Below, in pieces: positions 34,120 through 46,392 of a DNA stretch of 64,000 nt (its first letter is position 1; each line of letters starts with the position of its first letter). The position numbers and the translations under genes were made by a program. The stretch is from Eutreptiella sp. 'Long Island Sound 2002'. Taxonomy: Eukaryota; Euglenozoa; Euglenophyceae; Eutreptiales; Eutreptiaceae. Under the pieces are notes generated by a model. That model had not been told where the DNA came from. It saw nothing but the letters and a program-made list of their open reading frames with translations, and made no database searches. The DNA is taken from positions 178,591,754 through 178,655,753 of the forward strand of contig OZ038378.1 of the NCBI GenBank assembly GCA_964036045.1. Reading direction: 5' to 3'.

Positions 34120-35048
34120 TTATGTGCACCCCTGACTGGGGTTGCTCTGGTGAACATGCTTACTGGCGCCGTATGCTTGACCGAATGACCGTGGGAAGAG
34201 TGCAACTCCCCGACGGCCCCATCTATGTGCCTGAGGACTCAGACACAGCTAAGCAGGCCCCTGAGTGGGCCAGTTTCCTGTCCATCATCGATGGATCTCT
34301 CAATCCTGTACCCCTGTGTGACCTGGACCAGGTGCTACTAAAAGAGGTCATGGCCGAAAATCGTGGCCTGACCCTTTATGATCTCAAAAATCGATCTCCT
34401 GAGCACCTATCTGCCACACTTACAGGGTGTGAGTCTCCTGATGACTATCTGGAACCTGCAGCTGTAAAAGAGGATGCTGACGACCAACTGTCTGAGACCG
34501 CAAGCACTATTCCCTCTGTTGATCCCAGCTGTGTTGACCTAAAACATAGTGCTTTCCTGGCCCAGCTGTTGCTAGAGGAGGTGGATCTAGAGTCAACCTC
34601 TGAACCCGCTTCCTCTGTTGGGAAACCAGTGCTACACATGCAGCCTGTGCACACAGGTGAACCCGTGGCCCGGAGTACTGATGCTCTGGCACGGCCTGCT
34701 GCTAATAACATGCCCTTGTCTGAGCATGACACGCAAGAACTCCGACGGCTGTTGTACCTGAAGGCCGAAGGTATTGAGCGCCAAGAGCGGCTGCAATACC
34801 TCAGACAGACCTGGAAATACTCCATCTGGTCTGAGGAGGACGATGAGTCCTATACGCTGCCTGATCCTGAGATACCTCTAGTGTACTCTCTACACTATGG
34901 GCAGCAATGTCCCCCTGAGTGGGACGATGGTACTGTACCTGCCGAAACTGCTGATCGGCATAAAAAAAAGAACATGGAAAAAGCAACCTCCATGCTGAGG
35001 AGGATTTCCTTCAGAAAGTCGAGAGTCTTAACCTTGACCCCCGCCTGA
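34120..35048 (+). pseudogene. pol: Element C pol: second half of methyltransferase-like domain and linker
   Basis: Resumes the frame broken at 17010, with the TTAT duplication at 34120-34123. TPDWGCSGEHAYWRRMLDRM completes the methyltransferase-like block, closely matching SPDWGAHGGNEYWRNLLDRL in element B. An acidic linker of about 240 residues follows. One base appears to be missing near 35005, after which the RT frame is different, and this frame ends at 35048. Confidence 0.8.
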
Positions 35049-37819
35049 AGAAACTGCTTATAACCTATGAGGAGGTGTTTGGCGCCTTGCCGCCTCCCCT
35101 ATCTTGCAAAAAACTGGTCCAGATGGACCTGAAATTGAAACCAGAATTTGAAAAGACGCGAGTGAGGCGTCGTCCCTATCCCGCTCCACAGGAACAGGTT
35201 GAAGAAATCGAGCGCCAGATCCAAGAATGCATTGATGCTGGCCTCGTTGAAGAGTACAAACATGGGGACTATCCCCATCACTGCAGCCCCTGTTTCCTTG
35301 TTGCTAAACCAGGGTCGACTGCTCTACGTCTTGTTGTAGACTATGGTGAGGTCAACAAGAAAACCCAGAACCACTCAGGGAGTATTCCTAACATGGAAAA
35401 CACCCTGGAGCGTATTGCCAAATGCAGGTATAAGACCAAAATGGACAAACGCTCTGGTTTCTGGCAGGTTGACCTAACCGCCGCAGCTCAGGAGCTGCTT
35501 GCCTTTATAACCCCTAAGGGTCGTGTCTTCAAGTGGAAGGTTATGCCTTTCGGGGTGGCTAACGCCCCAGCGCTCTTCCAGGAGCTTATGAACAAAATTT
35601 TGTACATACTGAGGCGCAGGCCTCTAGTAAAAGAGTTGATTTCTCGGGGTGCAGAAATGGAGGCTCACATCGACGACGTGAGTTTGGGTACTAACACCAA
35701 AGAGGACCATGTCCTTCTCCTCCGTGAATTCTTCACTGTCTGTCAAGAAAACCATCTCCGAATCAAACTCGAAAAATGCGAGTTTATGAAAGAGGAGATG
35801 GAGTATTTGGGTTTCGACGTGGGGTATGGCTGGTGGAAACCAGCCGCGTCTAAGATGCAGCCTCTACAGGACATGCAGATTCGCGATGACCCTAAGAAGG
35901 GTCTACACGATGTGAGGAGTTTTGTGGGCGCCTGTAATTTCTATCGGCGTCACATCCACAATTTTACTTACTCCTCTGCACCCCTCACTGACCTGATCAA
36001 GAAAACTACTCCCTGGAGGTGGACCTCCAGAGAGGAAGAGTGTTTCCAGGAGTTGAAGAAGAAGATTGCCTCCTCCAACTGCCTGGGAGTTCCCTGCCCT
36101 GAGGGCGAGATAGTCCTGATCACTGATGCCAGTGATGTAGGGGGGGGAGGTACGATCTATCAATGGCAGGAGCTTAACCCCGCTGAGCTAACCCACTGCC
36201 ATTATCGTACTACTGGACTGAACCGTGATGGTTCGTTGAAACATGACTATCCTACCAGTGAGTGGCGACTGGTGCCACTGGGACACTGGAACTCGAAGTG
36301 GAACCAAGCGCGTTCCAACTACAGCACCTATGACCAGGAACTCCTGGCCGGTATGTTGGTGCTATCTTCACAATCCCGACTCCTGGGGTCTAACCCTATT
36401 GTCTGCCTGTGTGACCAGGAGCCTGTGAAGTCTTTTCAGAAGGGCCCCCCACCAGAAAAAGCGAAGCTAAAACGGTGGTGGACTTACCTGAGCCAGTTCA
36501 GGCTGACAGTGCATCATATCCCCGGGATTAAGAATGAACTGTCTGACTATATATCGCGCAACAACTTCGATGCGCTTATTGGTGAGAGCTCTGAGGCGCT
36601 CGCCAAAGAGGCTTTCCAGCGTATGGATGTCCAGCTTGACCTGTCCATGCGCACTGCTGGAATCCTGGAGGGTTGGAGTCTAACCGACTATCAGTTAGAG
36701 TATGAAGAAATTCTCCAAACCCTCAACACTGGTCTCGAACCCCGTGTCATTGACGGGCACCAGTGGTATAAAAACAATCAGTACCTCTTCTACGAGGACC
36801 GAATTGTGGTGCCTGAGGCACGACTGGATGGGTGCCTACAGTGGTCCCATCTCAGTTCTGGTCACACTGGCGCTAATCGCTCAGTGGACTTCTTCGTTGA
36901 GTGTTTCTACTCTAGTCTAACCCTGACTGAACTGAGGTCGCGTATGCAGACCATTACGGATGCTTGTGGCTGTCATGCCAGCAAGCAGAGCGACAGTAGG
37001 GATAGGGGTCTGACCTCCAGCTTACCCATACCCTATTGTGCTAACTCTCTACTCTACGTGGATTACATCCACGGCTTACCACGCTTTGGCGGCTATGATA
37101 GTTGCCTTGTGGTCACCTGTGGTCTATCTCGCTTCACCCGTGTGTTCCCTTGCAATAAGAAAATCACAGGTGAGCAGACTGTAAAAATGTTGGTCGAACA
37201 ATGGTTCGAACCCTATGGAGCACCTAAACAGGTGCACTCTGATGAGGATGTACGCATCCGCAGTGACACTGGGTGGTACAAACGAGTGCTAAATGCCCTC
37301 AACGTGGAGGTAACCACAGGTGTGCCCTACACTCACACGTCTAACCCTCTCTGTGAGAGACAGAACCGTGTGGTGGAGCAAACCTTAAGAATCCTGATGA
37401 AACAGGAGCGCACCAAGGACTGGGTACGCCTAGTGCCCTGGGCAGTTCTGTCGATGAACTCACAGCGGAGCTCTTCTACGGGTTTCACCCCCCACGAACT
37501 GTTCCATGGAGGACGACCTGCTTGGTTCTTCAAAACCCCCTTTCCTGAGGACTTCAAGAGCCCTGTGGGAGATTGGCTAGAACACAAGCAGTCTCTGGCT
37601 AACCAGGCTGGTACTAACCTGAGGCACATTCGTGACCGTGAACAGAGCCGACGGAACCGCCTACGGCGACCTGCCAGCTTCAAGGTTGGTGACCTTGTTT
37701 TGGTACACCATTCACGCCTACCCTCCTGGCCACGTAACTGCCTACAGGACCCTTACTTTGGACCCTATCGTATCATCAGGATAGATGGATCCAGGATCCA
37801 TGTCAGGTGCAGTCCGTGA
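35006..37819 (+). pseudogene. pol: Element C pol: RT, RNase H and integrase
   Basis: A 914-codon open stretch (ATG at 35075, homology from about 35006). RT: RLVVDYGEVNK, KMDKRSGFWQVDL, MPFGVANAPALFQELM and the box HIDD (MEAHIDDVSLG) where most RTs have YxDD. RNase H: LITDASDVGGGGT, YSTYDQELLAGM, ELSDYISRNN. Integrase: HHCC finger (HLSSGHTG to CGCH), LYVDYIHGLP, QVHSDEDVRI and NPLCERQNRV give D,D,E. The C-terminal domain (FKVGDLVLVHHSRLPSWPRN) ends at a TGA in VRCSP. Compared with B, the rest of the tail and the whole chromodomain are deleted. Confidence 0.85.
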
Positions 37820-38615
37820 CGTCGGACCGAAGGTCCTAATCAGGTACTATTACCACTCCTATGGCGCCCAATTTTTGTGCTGGCGCCTGACCTTGGGGTA
37901 AACGGCAAAAGCCCTACCTACTAAGAGGGGAGGGGTGGCCAAGTGTGCTAAGGGCATACAAAACGCCCATTTTTGCTACAGGCCACAAGCTAACGCACTC
38001 CCCTGCCCACGAGGAAAAGCACGCGGGACAGGAGACACCACTACACTACACTCACTAACGCCAGCACCGGCCTTCGAAGGCAGGGTGAGCACTCATCACT
38101 TGCACTCACCTCCTGCCAGGCCTGCTGACCCTAACCCCTACACACGCTACTGGGTGCTGCTGTCGAACGTCACTGAGGCCCTAGTGGCCCTCCTGTGAAA
38201 AGGACGAGAGAACACAGCGCTCCTAAGCAGCTGTGGCCTAACAGGGGACGCCACAACGCGTTTCCCCTGCTAGGGCTTCGAGGGAAGGGGTGCTCTCGTT
38301 GCGTGCACAGCGCAGATGTCGTTGAGGTCGAACTGTCCTCGCCAGTACTGGCTGAGGCACAGTGATTTGATTTGTGATCAGCGCCCCTGTTTTGCTGTGG
38401 CAGAAAAATGATAGCCGTCGAAGGCAGCTGCTGCGTGCACCAATCACCCTTAACCTCTCCCACCTGTACAAAAGAGGCAGATGAGGGGGCGTTTGCGACT
38501 GTGGAACCAAGCCACACTCCAGGTATTATACCCTTCTCAGTGTGACCTATAATACGCTGTTCGCAAACACGCTGCAGATGCAGCTACCCCTGTCAAGCAA
38601 GCAAGCTTTAAGAAA

Positions 38616-38649
38616 CTCCTCGGGTTCTCTTAAAGAACGTACCGAGGAG
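38616..38649 (+). other. Conserved 3' UTR hairpin of element C
   Basis: CTCCTCGG pairs with CCGAGGAG, and inside it GTTCT pairs with AGAAC, giving a 13-bp stem with a small bulge. The counterpart in element B (46359-46392) keeps the inner stem and most of the outer one. It may be an RNA export or packaging signal (inference). Confidence 0.55.
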
Positions 38650-39633
38650 CCTCTGGGTAACCTAAACAAGGTTTACCGTGCGCAATTCGCGTGGCCTACC
38701 CTTTAATGCATCATGTGCACGCAGGGAAGGGAGGCTGAACCACAGACTCAACCAGGAGGTGAGCTCCTCCTGGGCTAACCTACCTTACTCACCATGCATC
38801 GTGTGAATGCCGCATTGAAACGAACACAAAACAAACCTAAGCGTTTTAAGCAACTCAACTTGAACGCCACGGCCGCACACGAACAAACGCTTACCTGTGA
38901 AGAAGGAAACAAGGGTGAATTAGGGATACAGGTGAAGCGACACAGCGTGTGGGTGCCTAGATTAGGCACATGCATCGCGAGCACAGCGCATATTCTAACC
39001 CTACGTGCGCGCTGCGCGCTCCATTCGCATCACATACCTTTCATTCCTGCTTTCACCTGTGCAGAGCACGAGAGATGAACACCCGACCCCCAACGAGCAC
39101 AGCGTTGACAACCCTAACGTTTTGACGGAACAAGCAACACGAATGCAATGCGTGAGTGTGAAGTGACACAGACATACCTGAGAGACGGGTTGTTGAACTG
39201 CTCTGTGGTGTGGGCTGATTTTGAATGCTTTACTCTAAAGTTTATAAAAATTTTGATGCAACTGTGCAAAAATTTTCTTTAAAACTTTAAAAACTACGGC
39301 TCATACCTTCTTTTCCAAAAGCCGTTTTCGCTTGCGCAACCCTTTTCTTGGCGTCCGCTTTCTTTGCGCTTGTCTGCGACTTTAAGTTATGTGTAAAAAT
39401 GACGATTTCCCGCGTGGTTTCGTCGATTTTCAACGATTTCACTTGCTAAATCGCAACCCCTTCCGCAAAACCGCAGGAATCACTCCCTGCTGGTTCCATT
39501 TTCTTTTTTTTCCAGCTCCTGAGGGTTTGTGTCCTCCATTGGGAGTATTGCTCCGCCCTGGCCCTTGGTCAGGACGTTTACTAAAACGCTGTTTATACGG
39601 CGATAGCCGTCCGCATTAGAGCGTTCGACTGTA

Positions 39634-39695
39634 CCCTAGTGGGAAGACACATGTGCTCTGGACAGGGAGTCCTGGGTTCAATTCCCACTGCCCCC
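39634..39695 (+). other. tRNA-like B-box module in element C 3' UTR
   Basis: CCTGGGTTCAATTCCC is shared with the module in the element B LTR and includes the B-box-like GGTTCAATTCC (39675-39685). AGTGGGAA and TTCCCACT form an 8-bp inverted repeat around it. Too degenerate for a tRNA call. Confidence 0.3.
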
Positions 39696-39924
39696 ACACT
39701 TTTTCCAAACGTTTTCGCCCCACGCCGGCGACTTTTGAGGAATGCCCCTTCGAAGGGACATCATTCACGGTACACTACACTGTTGTTCAAGGGTCCCTAC
39801 AGTGTGAGAGCCTTCTATGAAGTGATGAGAATGTTTTTGGTAAGTTTAATGCATTTTTTGAGGTAATTTTGGGAATATTTCGGCCTTTTTCCTTGGTCCT
39901 ACTAGCTTAGCTAACTAGTACTCC

Positions 39925-39931
39925 AGGGGGG
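39925..39931 (+). other. Polypurine tract of element C
   Basis: AGGGGGG directly precedes the AGTAAGAAA start of the 3' LTR. Confidence 0.75.
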
Positions 39932-40643
39932 AGTAAGAAAAAGTCACTGCCATGTCTTTCTTGGAGGGCTTGATCCAGGCTAAGCCCCCCTTAAAACCCT
40001 TTGTTGATGCTGAGACAAACTTAAGTGTTTTTATCTCTCTTTTGTTGCCTAAAGTACACTTTCTCAAAGTAACTAGGGTTGTGACCCTAGCCCCCCCATG
40101 AAGTTCACCCCTACCACTCAACTGAGCGGAGGTACCTTCCTTCATGGAGGACATACCAAAATAAATCAGGCATTTCATGCTTGTGGGCCTTGAAGGTTAA
40201 GCCTAAGTGGTCTCCCACCCCAAGACCCCTATACTCAATTGTTTCTACCACTTATTGTGGTCCTACTTTGTAACTGTTTCTGAATTCAGTTGCTTGGCCA
40301 AGTCATTTTCTGTGTGGTCCTGACATCTATGCCCCTCAGTCCTAACCAGCACCATTTGACCCAAAGGAGTGCACATGAAGTGCCTATTGCAACCTCTGAG
40401 GCTAGAGTCTGACCAATTTTCTTATAAAACCTTTTGTATTATCCATTTGTGATTGAATCTATGTTCATATACCTGCTTTGTCTATCTGCAGCCCTTCTGT
40501 GTTACACTGGATTCCAAAACCAATCATTGATTCGATCCATATTCAGTCCTTGCTCTACTTGCTGCTTTGGTTTGGGGTTTTCAACTACAAAACCTGCAGG
40601 AATACATCAAAAGACCTAGGGCATAATTCAAGGACATCTTTCT
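39932..40643 (+). repeat. 3' LTR of element C (712 bp)
   Basis: Near-identical partner of 13351-14062. Ends CTTTCT, followed by the CCATG duplication and resumed protease coding of element B. The open frame starting at 40478 begins inside this LTR only by chance. Confidence 0.9.
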
Positions 40644-42252
40644 CCATGACCACCGCTGCTATACGCATGGGGGAGGGACATGTGGTGCACAGCTGCGGGG
40701 ACTGTGAAGTGGAGGTACCTATGGGCTCCCGGACTATCGCCCATCGGTTCTATGTGATGGACACTGAGGCCTTCGACTTTGTACTGGGGACTGACTTCTT
40801 CGTACAGCACTCCCAGATACAATCCCTGACGCTGCAAGCGCCCTACCTCCTCTACGTGGACCACGGCAGTGGCAGAGAGTCTGTGCCACTGGAGCAGTCG
40901 GAACATACCTCGAGTTACCTGAGGCTATCGAAGGAGGAGCCCTCGAACATGATGGCGGCCTCCAAAACTGAGGACTATCAACTATTGGGGGAAGTCCTAG
41001 ACCAAGGTCTGAAGGAGTTGGGTTACTCTCGAGAAGACCTGAGTGTGGAGTTGTTCGCCAGCGACAAGCAGCATGTACTGGACCTTTACTGCAGCAAGGG
41101 GAAGAACTGCAGCTACAAATTTTACTGGCCCTCTTTCGGGATGGCCTACGGGAACCCCAGGTTCAGTGAACTGAGGAAGGTGCTGACCAAGGTGGCCTTG
41201 GAACGTTCCCGTATGGTCCTGTCTTCCCCCGATTGGGGAGCCCATGGGGGCAACGAATACTGGCGAAACCTCCTGGACAGGCTGACTATCAGCTCTGTTC
41301 GGTTACCTGATGAGGCCATCTACGTACCTCTGGGTCGTAAGACGCCTATTGGGAAACCCGGATGGGGGAGTATGCTGAGCGTGGTGGACGGAGGTCTTAC
41401 CTCCATCCCCTGGGAGGATCTGGACCAGGCTATACAACGAGAAAGCGACGGACTCGCCTTGGGTGACTTGAAAGATCGCCTACGACCTCAAGATGCTGTT
41501 GAGACTACACCCGGAAAAGATGAGTACGTCGTGACTGACACCAACGCCCCCAACTCTCCCTGTCATGTACCTGTTCCTGATGGAGTCTCTGAGTGTGGAC
41601 TATCTGAGCTACCTAGCTCTATCCACTCAGATGACGAAACTGAGCACGACGCCTTCTTCGTGCAGACCTGTGTGGAGGAAGTGGAGAACGCCGAGTACGT
41701 CGCCCCACTGAAACCCCTACTCTCCATGAGGGTGGAAGACCCCGTGGACGAGGAGCTGGACCCTCGATCCAGGCTCAGGGAGTATGTGGATTCAAAGAGG
41801 AAGTTGGTGGCGAAAAAGCTATGCTACGCGAAGCCTACCCGCAGCTCATGGCCACTGAAGCAAGGACGTATGGGAGACCTATCCCAATTGAAGGAGGACC
41901 TCGAACAGAAGATCACCACCTGGCAAAGGGAGGTAGATCTCAAGCTTATGAAGAGCGTGTGGGGTGCCCATGTGAGGACCCCAGAGGAGGACAACCTCTC
42001 GGAGGAATGTGTATGTGAACCCCCTCGAGCGTGCCTATGTTGCCATCGTCCACCGGAGATGGTTGAACAAGACCTTCTATATGCCTACCAAGGGCGGAAA
42101 GACACTACCACGGGCGAAGAGTCGGTGGAGGACCACCTCCCGGCGTCTATTACTCAGGGGGCAAGCAACTTACACTCTGACGAGGACATGGAGGACAAGA
42201 TCAAGGTATTGGACCCGCGGGTACAGAAGCTTATAAGGACCTATCTGGAGGT
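40644..42252 (+). pseudogene. pol: Element B pol: protease remainder, methyltransferase-like domain, linker
   Basis: Continues the protease frame broken at 13350: FDFVLGTDFFVQ is the second protease signature. From about 41040 to 41300 comes the methyltransferase-like block VELFASDKQHVLDLYCS, KFYWPSFGMAYGNPRFSEL, MVLSSPDWGAHGG. The motif reads NPRF, one residue off NPPF. An acidic linker of about 300 residues follows. One base is missing near 42251, so the RT continues in another frame from about 42253. Confidence 0.85.
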
Positions 42253-45200
42253 GTCGGAGAACTACCCCCTCCAGCCTCATGTGACAAGCTGGTACAGATG
42301 GACCTCAAGCTGAAACCCGAGTTCGTGGGTCACAAGATCCGGAGGAGACCCTATCCAGCTCCTAAAGAGCAGGCCGACGAGATCGAGCGACAGATAAAAG
42401 AATGTATCGACGCCCGCCTAGTCCTGGAGTACAAGGACGGGGACTACCCCCTACACTACAGCCCCTGTTTCCTGGTGGCTAAACCTGGGTCTACAGCCAA
42501 ACGGCTGGTAGTGGACTACGGAGAGCTGAACAAGAAGACGTTGAACCACTCAGGGTCCATTCCCAATATGGAGTCTACCCTGGAGAAGATAGCCTCCTGC
42601 CGCTACAAGACCAAGATGGACAAGAGGAGCGGATTCTGGCAAGTGGACCTGACGCCCAACGCACAGGAACTACTGGCCTTCATCACCCCTCAGGGGAGGG
42701 TGTTCAAGTGGAAGGTCATGCTGTTTGGCGTGGCTAACGCACCCACTCTATTCCAGGAGCTGATGAACAAGATCTTGTCCATCCTACGAAGGAGACCTAA
42801 GGTGCAGGAGCTCACATCCCGTGGTGCCCAGATGGAGGCTCACATCGACGATGTATGCCTCGGGACCAATACCGAGGAGGATCACCTAATCCTCTTGGGT
42901 GAGTTCTTTGCGGTCTGCCAGGAGAACCACACACGACTCAAGCTGGAGAAGTGTGAGTTCATGCAGGAGACCATGCAGTACCTGGGGTTTGATGTTGGCT
43001 ATGGGTGGTGGACCCCAGCGGCCTCTAAGGCCAAACCCCTGATGGATGCCAAGGTACGACACGAAGACCCCAAGAAAGGACTTCATGATGTACGCAGTTT
43101 GATTGGGGCGTGCAACTTCTATCGCCGCCACATCAAGAACTTCACCTACACCAGCGCCGTTTCGACGGACTTGATCAAGAAGAGTACTACTTGGCGCTTG
43201 GGCCCACAAGAGCAACAAGCGTTTGACTGCTCAAAGACAAGGTAGCCAACGCTAAGTGCTTGGGCTTGCCTAGGGCACAAGGGGAGATTATCCTGGTGAC
43301 CGACGCCAGTAATGTGGGCGGTGGTGGAACGTTGTTCCAATGGCAAGCACTGGAGAAGGAGCAGTTCGACTCGGCCATTTCCCAATGGGGGACGGCAGGT
43401 CTCAACCGAGATGGAACCCTCAAGCACAGCTACCCTGACGACAAGTGGGTCCTAGTACCTCTGGGCCACTGGAACTGGAAGTGGAACCAGGCCAGGGGGA
43501 ACTACTCCACCTATGAGCAGGAATTGCTCGCGGGTATGCTGGTGCTATCCTCACAAGCACGACTGCTGGGGAGTAACCCTGTGGTCTGGCTGTGCGACCA
43601 AGAACCGGTCCGCAGTTTCCAGAAGGGTCCCCCACCTGAGAAGGCCAAGCTACGGTGCTGGTGGACCTACCTCAGTCAACTACGGCTGACGGTACACCAT
43701 ATCCAGGGACTGAAGAACGAGTGTGCCGACTACATCAGCGGCAACAACTTCGACGCCCTGATTGGTGCCCGGTCTGAAGCGCTGGCTAAGGAGGCGTTCA
43801 GCCGTATGGACGTCCCCTTGGACCTCAACATGACGATGATACACCCCCTGGATGGACTCCAACAATCGGAGTACCTGAAGGAGTTTGGGGATATCTACAA
43901 GCGCCTGGAGAAACGCCTTGAACCCCTCCTGGTCAACCAAGACCAGTGGAAGAGGGACAAGAGCTACCTCTGGCACGAGGACCGCATTGTGGTGCCTAGT
44001 GACAGAGTCCCAGCGCTGCTGAAGTGGACCCATGAGTCCAGCGGTCATGTGGGTGCTGACCGTACCCTGAGGCTGTTCTAGCAGTGGTTCCACACTACGT
44101 GGACTGACGACCAACTGCGGAAACCCCTCCAGCCTATCGTGGACAAGTGCCCGTGCCGGTCCTTTAAACCAGGGGATATCAGGGACAGAGGTCTCTACTC
44201 GACGTTGCCCAACCCTCACTGTGCTAACAGTGTTCTATACGTGGACTACACGGAGATGCCGAAGTTCGGAGGCTATCACTTCGCCCTCGTGGTAACCTGT
44301 GGGTTGACCAGGTTTACCAGGGTGTTCCCATGTACCAAGCACATTACCGGGGAGGAGACTATCAAGATACTCCTGGAGGAGTGGTTTTGTGTCTATGGGG
44401 CGCCCAAGGAGATCAACTCCGATGAGGACGTACGAGTACACTCAGATACCGGTTGGTACAAGAGGGTCCTGAGATCCCTCAATGTCCAGGTGTCTACGGG
44501 GATTCCCTACTCGCACACGAGCAACCCCCTATGTGAGCGACAGATCCGTGTCCTGAAGGAGAATGTACGGATATGGTGCAAAACTGAACGCACCAGAGAC
44601 TGGGTGAGACTACTCCCCGTCATATCCTTGATGATGAATTCCCAAGAGAGTTCAGCTACTGGCTACTCGCCCCATGAGCTATTCCTAGGGCGCCCGGCAT
44701 GGTTCCTACATGCCCCCTATCCAGAGGACACCCATTCTTCTGTGGGTGAATGGGTCCAAGAGCAACAAGCGAAGGTGGACAAGGCCAAGGCAATGCTCCA
44801 GAGAGTGAGGGAGCGTCAGTGGAACAAGAAGAACAAGCACCGAGTACCGGCCACCTACCAAGAGGGGGACTGGGTGCTGGTGCACCACAGTCGACTACCC
44901 GCCTGGCCACGTTCTACCAGCGATGACCCATACTTCGGGCCGTACAAGATTCTATCAGTGGATGGACACCGTATCACTGTGCGGTGTTCTCCCCGTCTAG
45001 GGGGGACCCTGGTGTGCGCTGCTCAACACCTGAAGCGCTACTATGATCCTGAAGACCTCTGTGGGGAGGAGTGGGAGCTGAACGACAAGGAAATCGCCGC
45101 TCTGGACCTACAAGGGGCTGCCAGCCCTATGGAAGTTGAAGGTGAACTCCCCGACATGAACGCCGAGGAGATGGCTAAGGAGGGCTTCTACTTGGTGAAG

Positions 45201-45416
45201 TCTGTCCTACGCCACCGCTATCGCCAGGGTTGGCGCTTCCTCACCCTCTGGGAAGGGTTCGGAGTCGAAGAGGCCACCTGGGAGCCCTTCTCTGCATTTG
45301 TTCTACCTGAGGGACGCCTAAACTCAGTTCTGGTTGACTACTTGTCCCAGAACAACCTCAATGAGTTGCTGAGGCTCGCTGAGACGCTTGCCTCCAAGAC
45401 TAAAGCTGGGGACTGA
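42253..45416 (+). pseudogene. pol: Element B pol: RT, RNase H, integrase, chromodomain
   Basis: RT (RLVVDYGELNK, KMDKRSGFWQVDL, box MEAHIDDVCLG) runs to about 43228, where a single missing base shifts the frame. RNase H follows (LVTDASNVGGGGT, YSTYEQELLAGM, ECADYISGNN). Integrase has the HHCC finger split by an in-frame TAG at 44079-44081, then LYVDYTEMPK, EINSDEDVRV and NPLCERQIRV (D,D,E). Its C-terminal domain is complete and leads to a chromodomain (about 45180-45350: FYLVKSVLRHRYRQGWRFLT, LWEGFGVEEATWEPF), absent in element C. Three lesions make pol non-functional, but no domain is missing. Confidence 0.85.
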
Positions 45417-46358
45417 ACCTTACCCTTACCTGCCAAAGCGTATGTGTGAGTGTGCTATTCCTAACGTCCTGAGAGCAAGCCGCAGAGCCGGTGTCCTAAT
45501 TATACCCAAGTCTGCACGCTTGCTAAACCTGGAGGGTTGGCTTATTGATGCCACGGGGTACGCCCCGGGTCTCCCCTCCCCTAAGCGCCCAATTTCTGTG
45601 CTGGCGCAAAACCTTTGGGGAATACCCAGCGTACTAATCCAGGTATTGTTTTCCCTACCTATCTGTCTACTACAGGGAGGGGTGGCCAAAAGCTATGAAG
45701 GCTTGAAAACGCCGTTTTGCTAAGTGGCCAAAACACTGACCTAACCACTGCCACAGCCCACCAACCCTGCTAAAATTGCAGGAAACGGGTGGGACAGTGA
45801 CACACGCACTACAGGTCCTACACACCCTACAGTGGCACCATCCTGGTGGGCGAGCACTGCTGCAACTGGCTCAAGCCCCCACTCAGGACTACCACTCCTA
45901 CACGCACACTCTACTGGGTGTTGTTGAGGAACATGTCGTGGGTCCTAGCGACCCTCCTGTGAAGAGGACAAAAGAACACAGCGCTGCTAAGCAACTGTGG
46001 CCTAACAGGGGACGCCACAACGCGTTTCCCCTGCTAGGGCTTGGAGGGAAGAGGTGCTCTTTGCGTGCACGGCGCAGATGTCGAAGGAGTTGGACTCCCT
46101 GCTCTGCCACAGGCAGAGGGGAGTTATTTGTTTGTGTGATCTGCGCCCTTGTTTAGCAGGGCATGAAAAAAATGGTATGCTGCTGCACCAATCACCCTAC
46201 CTGCCCACCTGTAAAGCAAAGGCAAATGAAGGGGTGTTTGCGGCGGAGGAACCAAGCCACTCTCCACGTATTATACGCTTCTCAGAGTGACCTATAATAC
46301 ACTGTCCGCAAACGCGCTGAAGATCAGCTCCCCTGTCAAGCAAGCAAGCGTTAAGGGA

Positions 46359-46392
46359 CTCCTCAGGTTCTCTCAAAGAACGTACCAAGGAG
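46359..46392 (+). other. Conserved 3' UTR hairpin of element B
   Basis: CTCCT pairs with AGGAG and GTTCT with AGAAC. Two outer pairs seen in element C are mismatched here. Same position and flanks as 38616-38649. Confidence 0.5.

Larger units (their letters stand above)
37820..39931 (+). other. 3' untranslated region of element C
   Basis: Starts at the deletion junction and aligns by eye with the element B 3' UTR: 37854 onward with 45577, 38215-38345 with about 45980-46090, and 38515-38700 with 46255-46440. A perfect hairpin lies at 38616-38649. A T-rich stretch follows at 39230-39380 and a tRNA-like module near 39634-39695. The UTR ends in AGGGGGG (39925-39931), the polypurine tract. No coding is supported. 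Confidence 0.7.
13351..40643 (+). mobile_element. Element C: Ty3/gypsy-like LTR retrotransposon, split by element D
   Basis: 712-bp LTRs at 13351-14062 and 39932-40643 flank gag, protease, methyltransferase-like domain, RT, RNase H, integrase and a long 3' UTR. It is inserted in the protease of element B with a 5-bp duplication and carries element D inside its own methyltransferase-like domain. Without D it is about 10.2 kb. It is related to B in all proteins and in the 3' UTR but lacks the chromodomain. Only about 5 LTR differences in 712 make it look young. One frameshift precedes RT. Confidence 0.9.

Noticed and set aside
40478-40643. Start of the 611-codon element B ORF inside the element C LTR
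   Set aside because: The first 55 codons are LTR sequence. True coding resumes at 40644 as the continuation of the protease broken at 13350.
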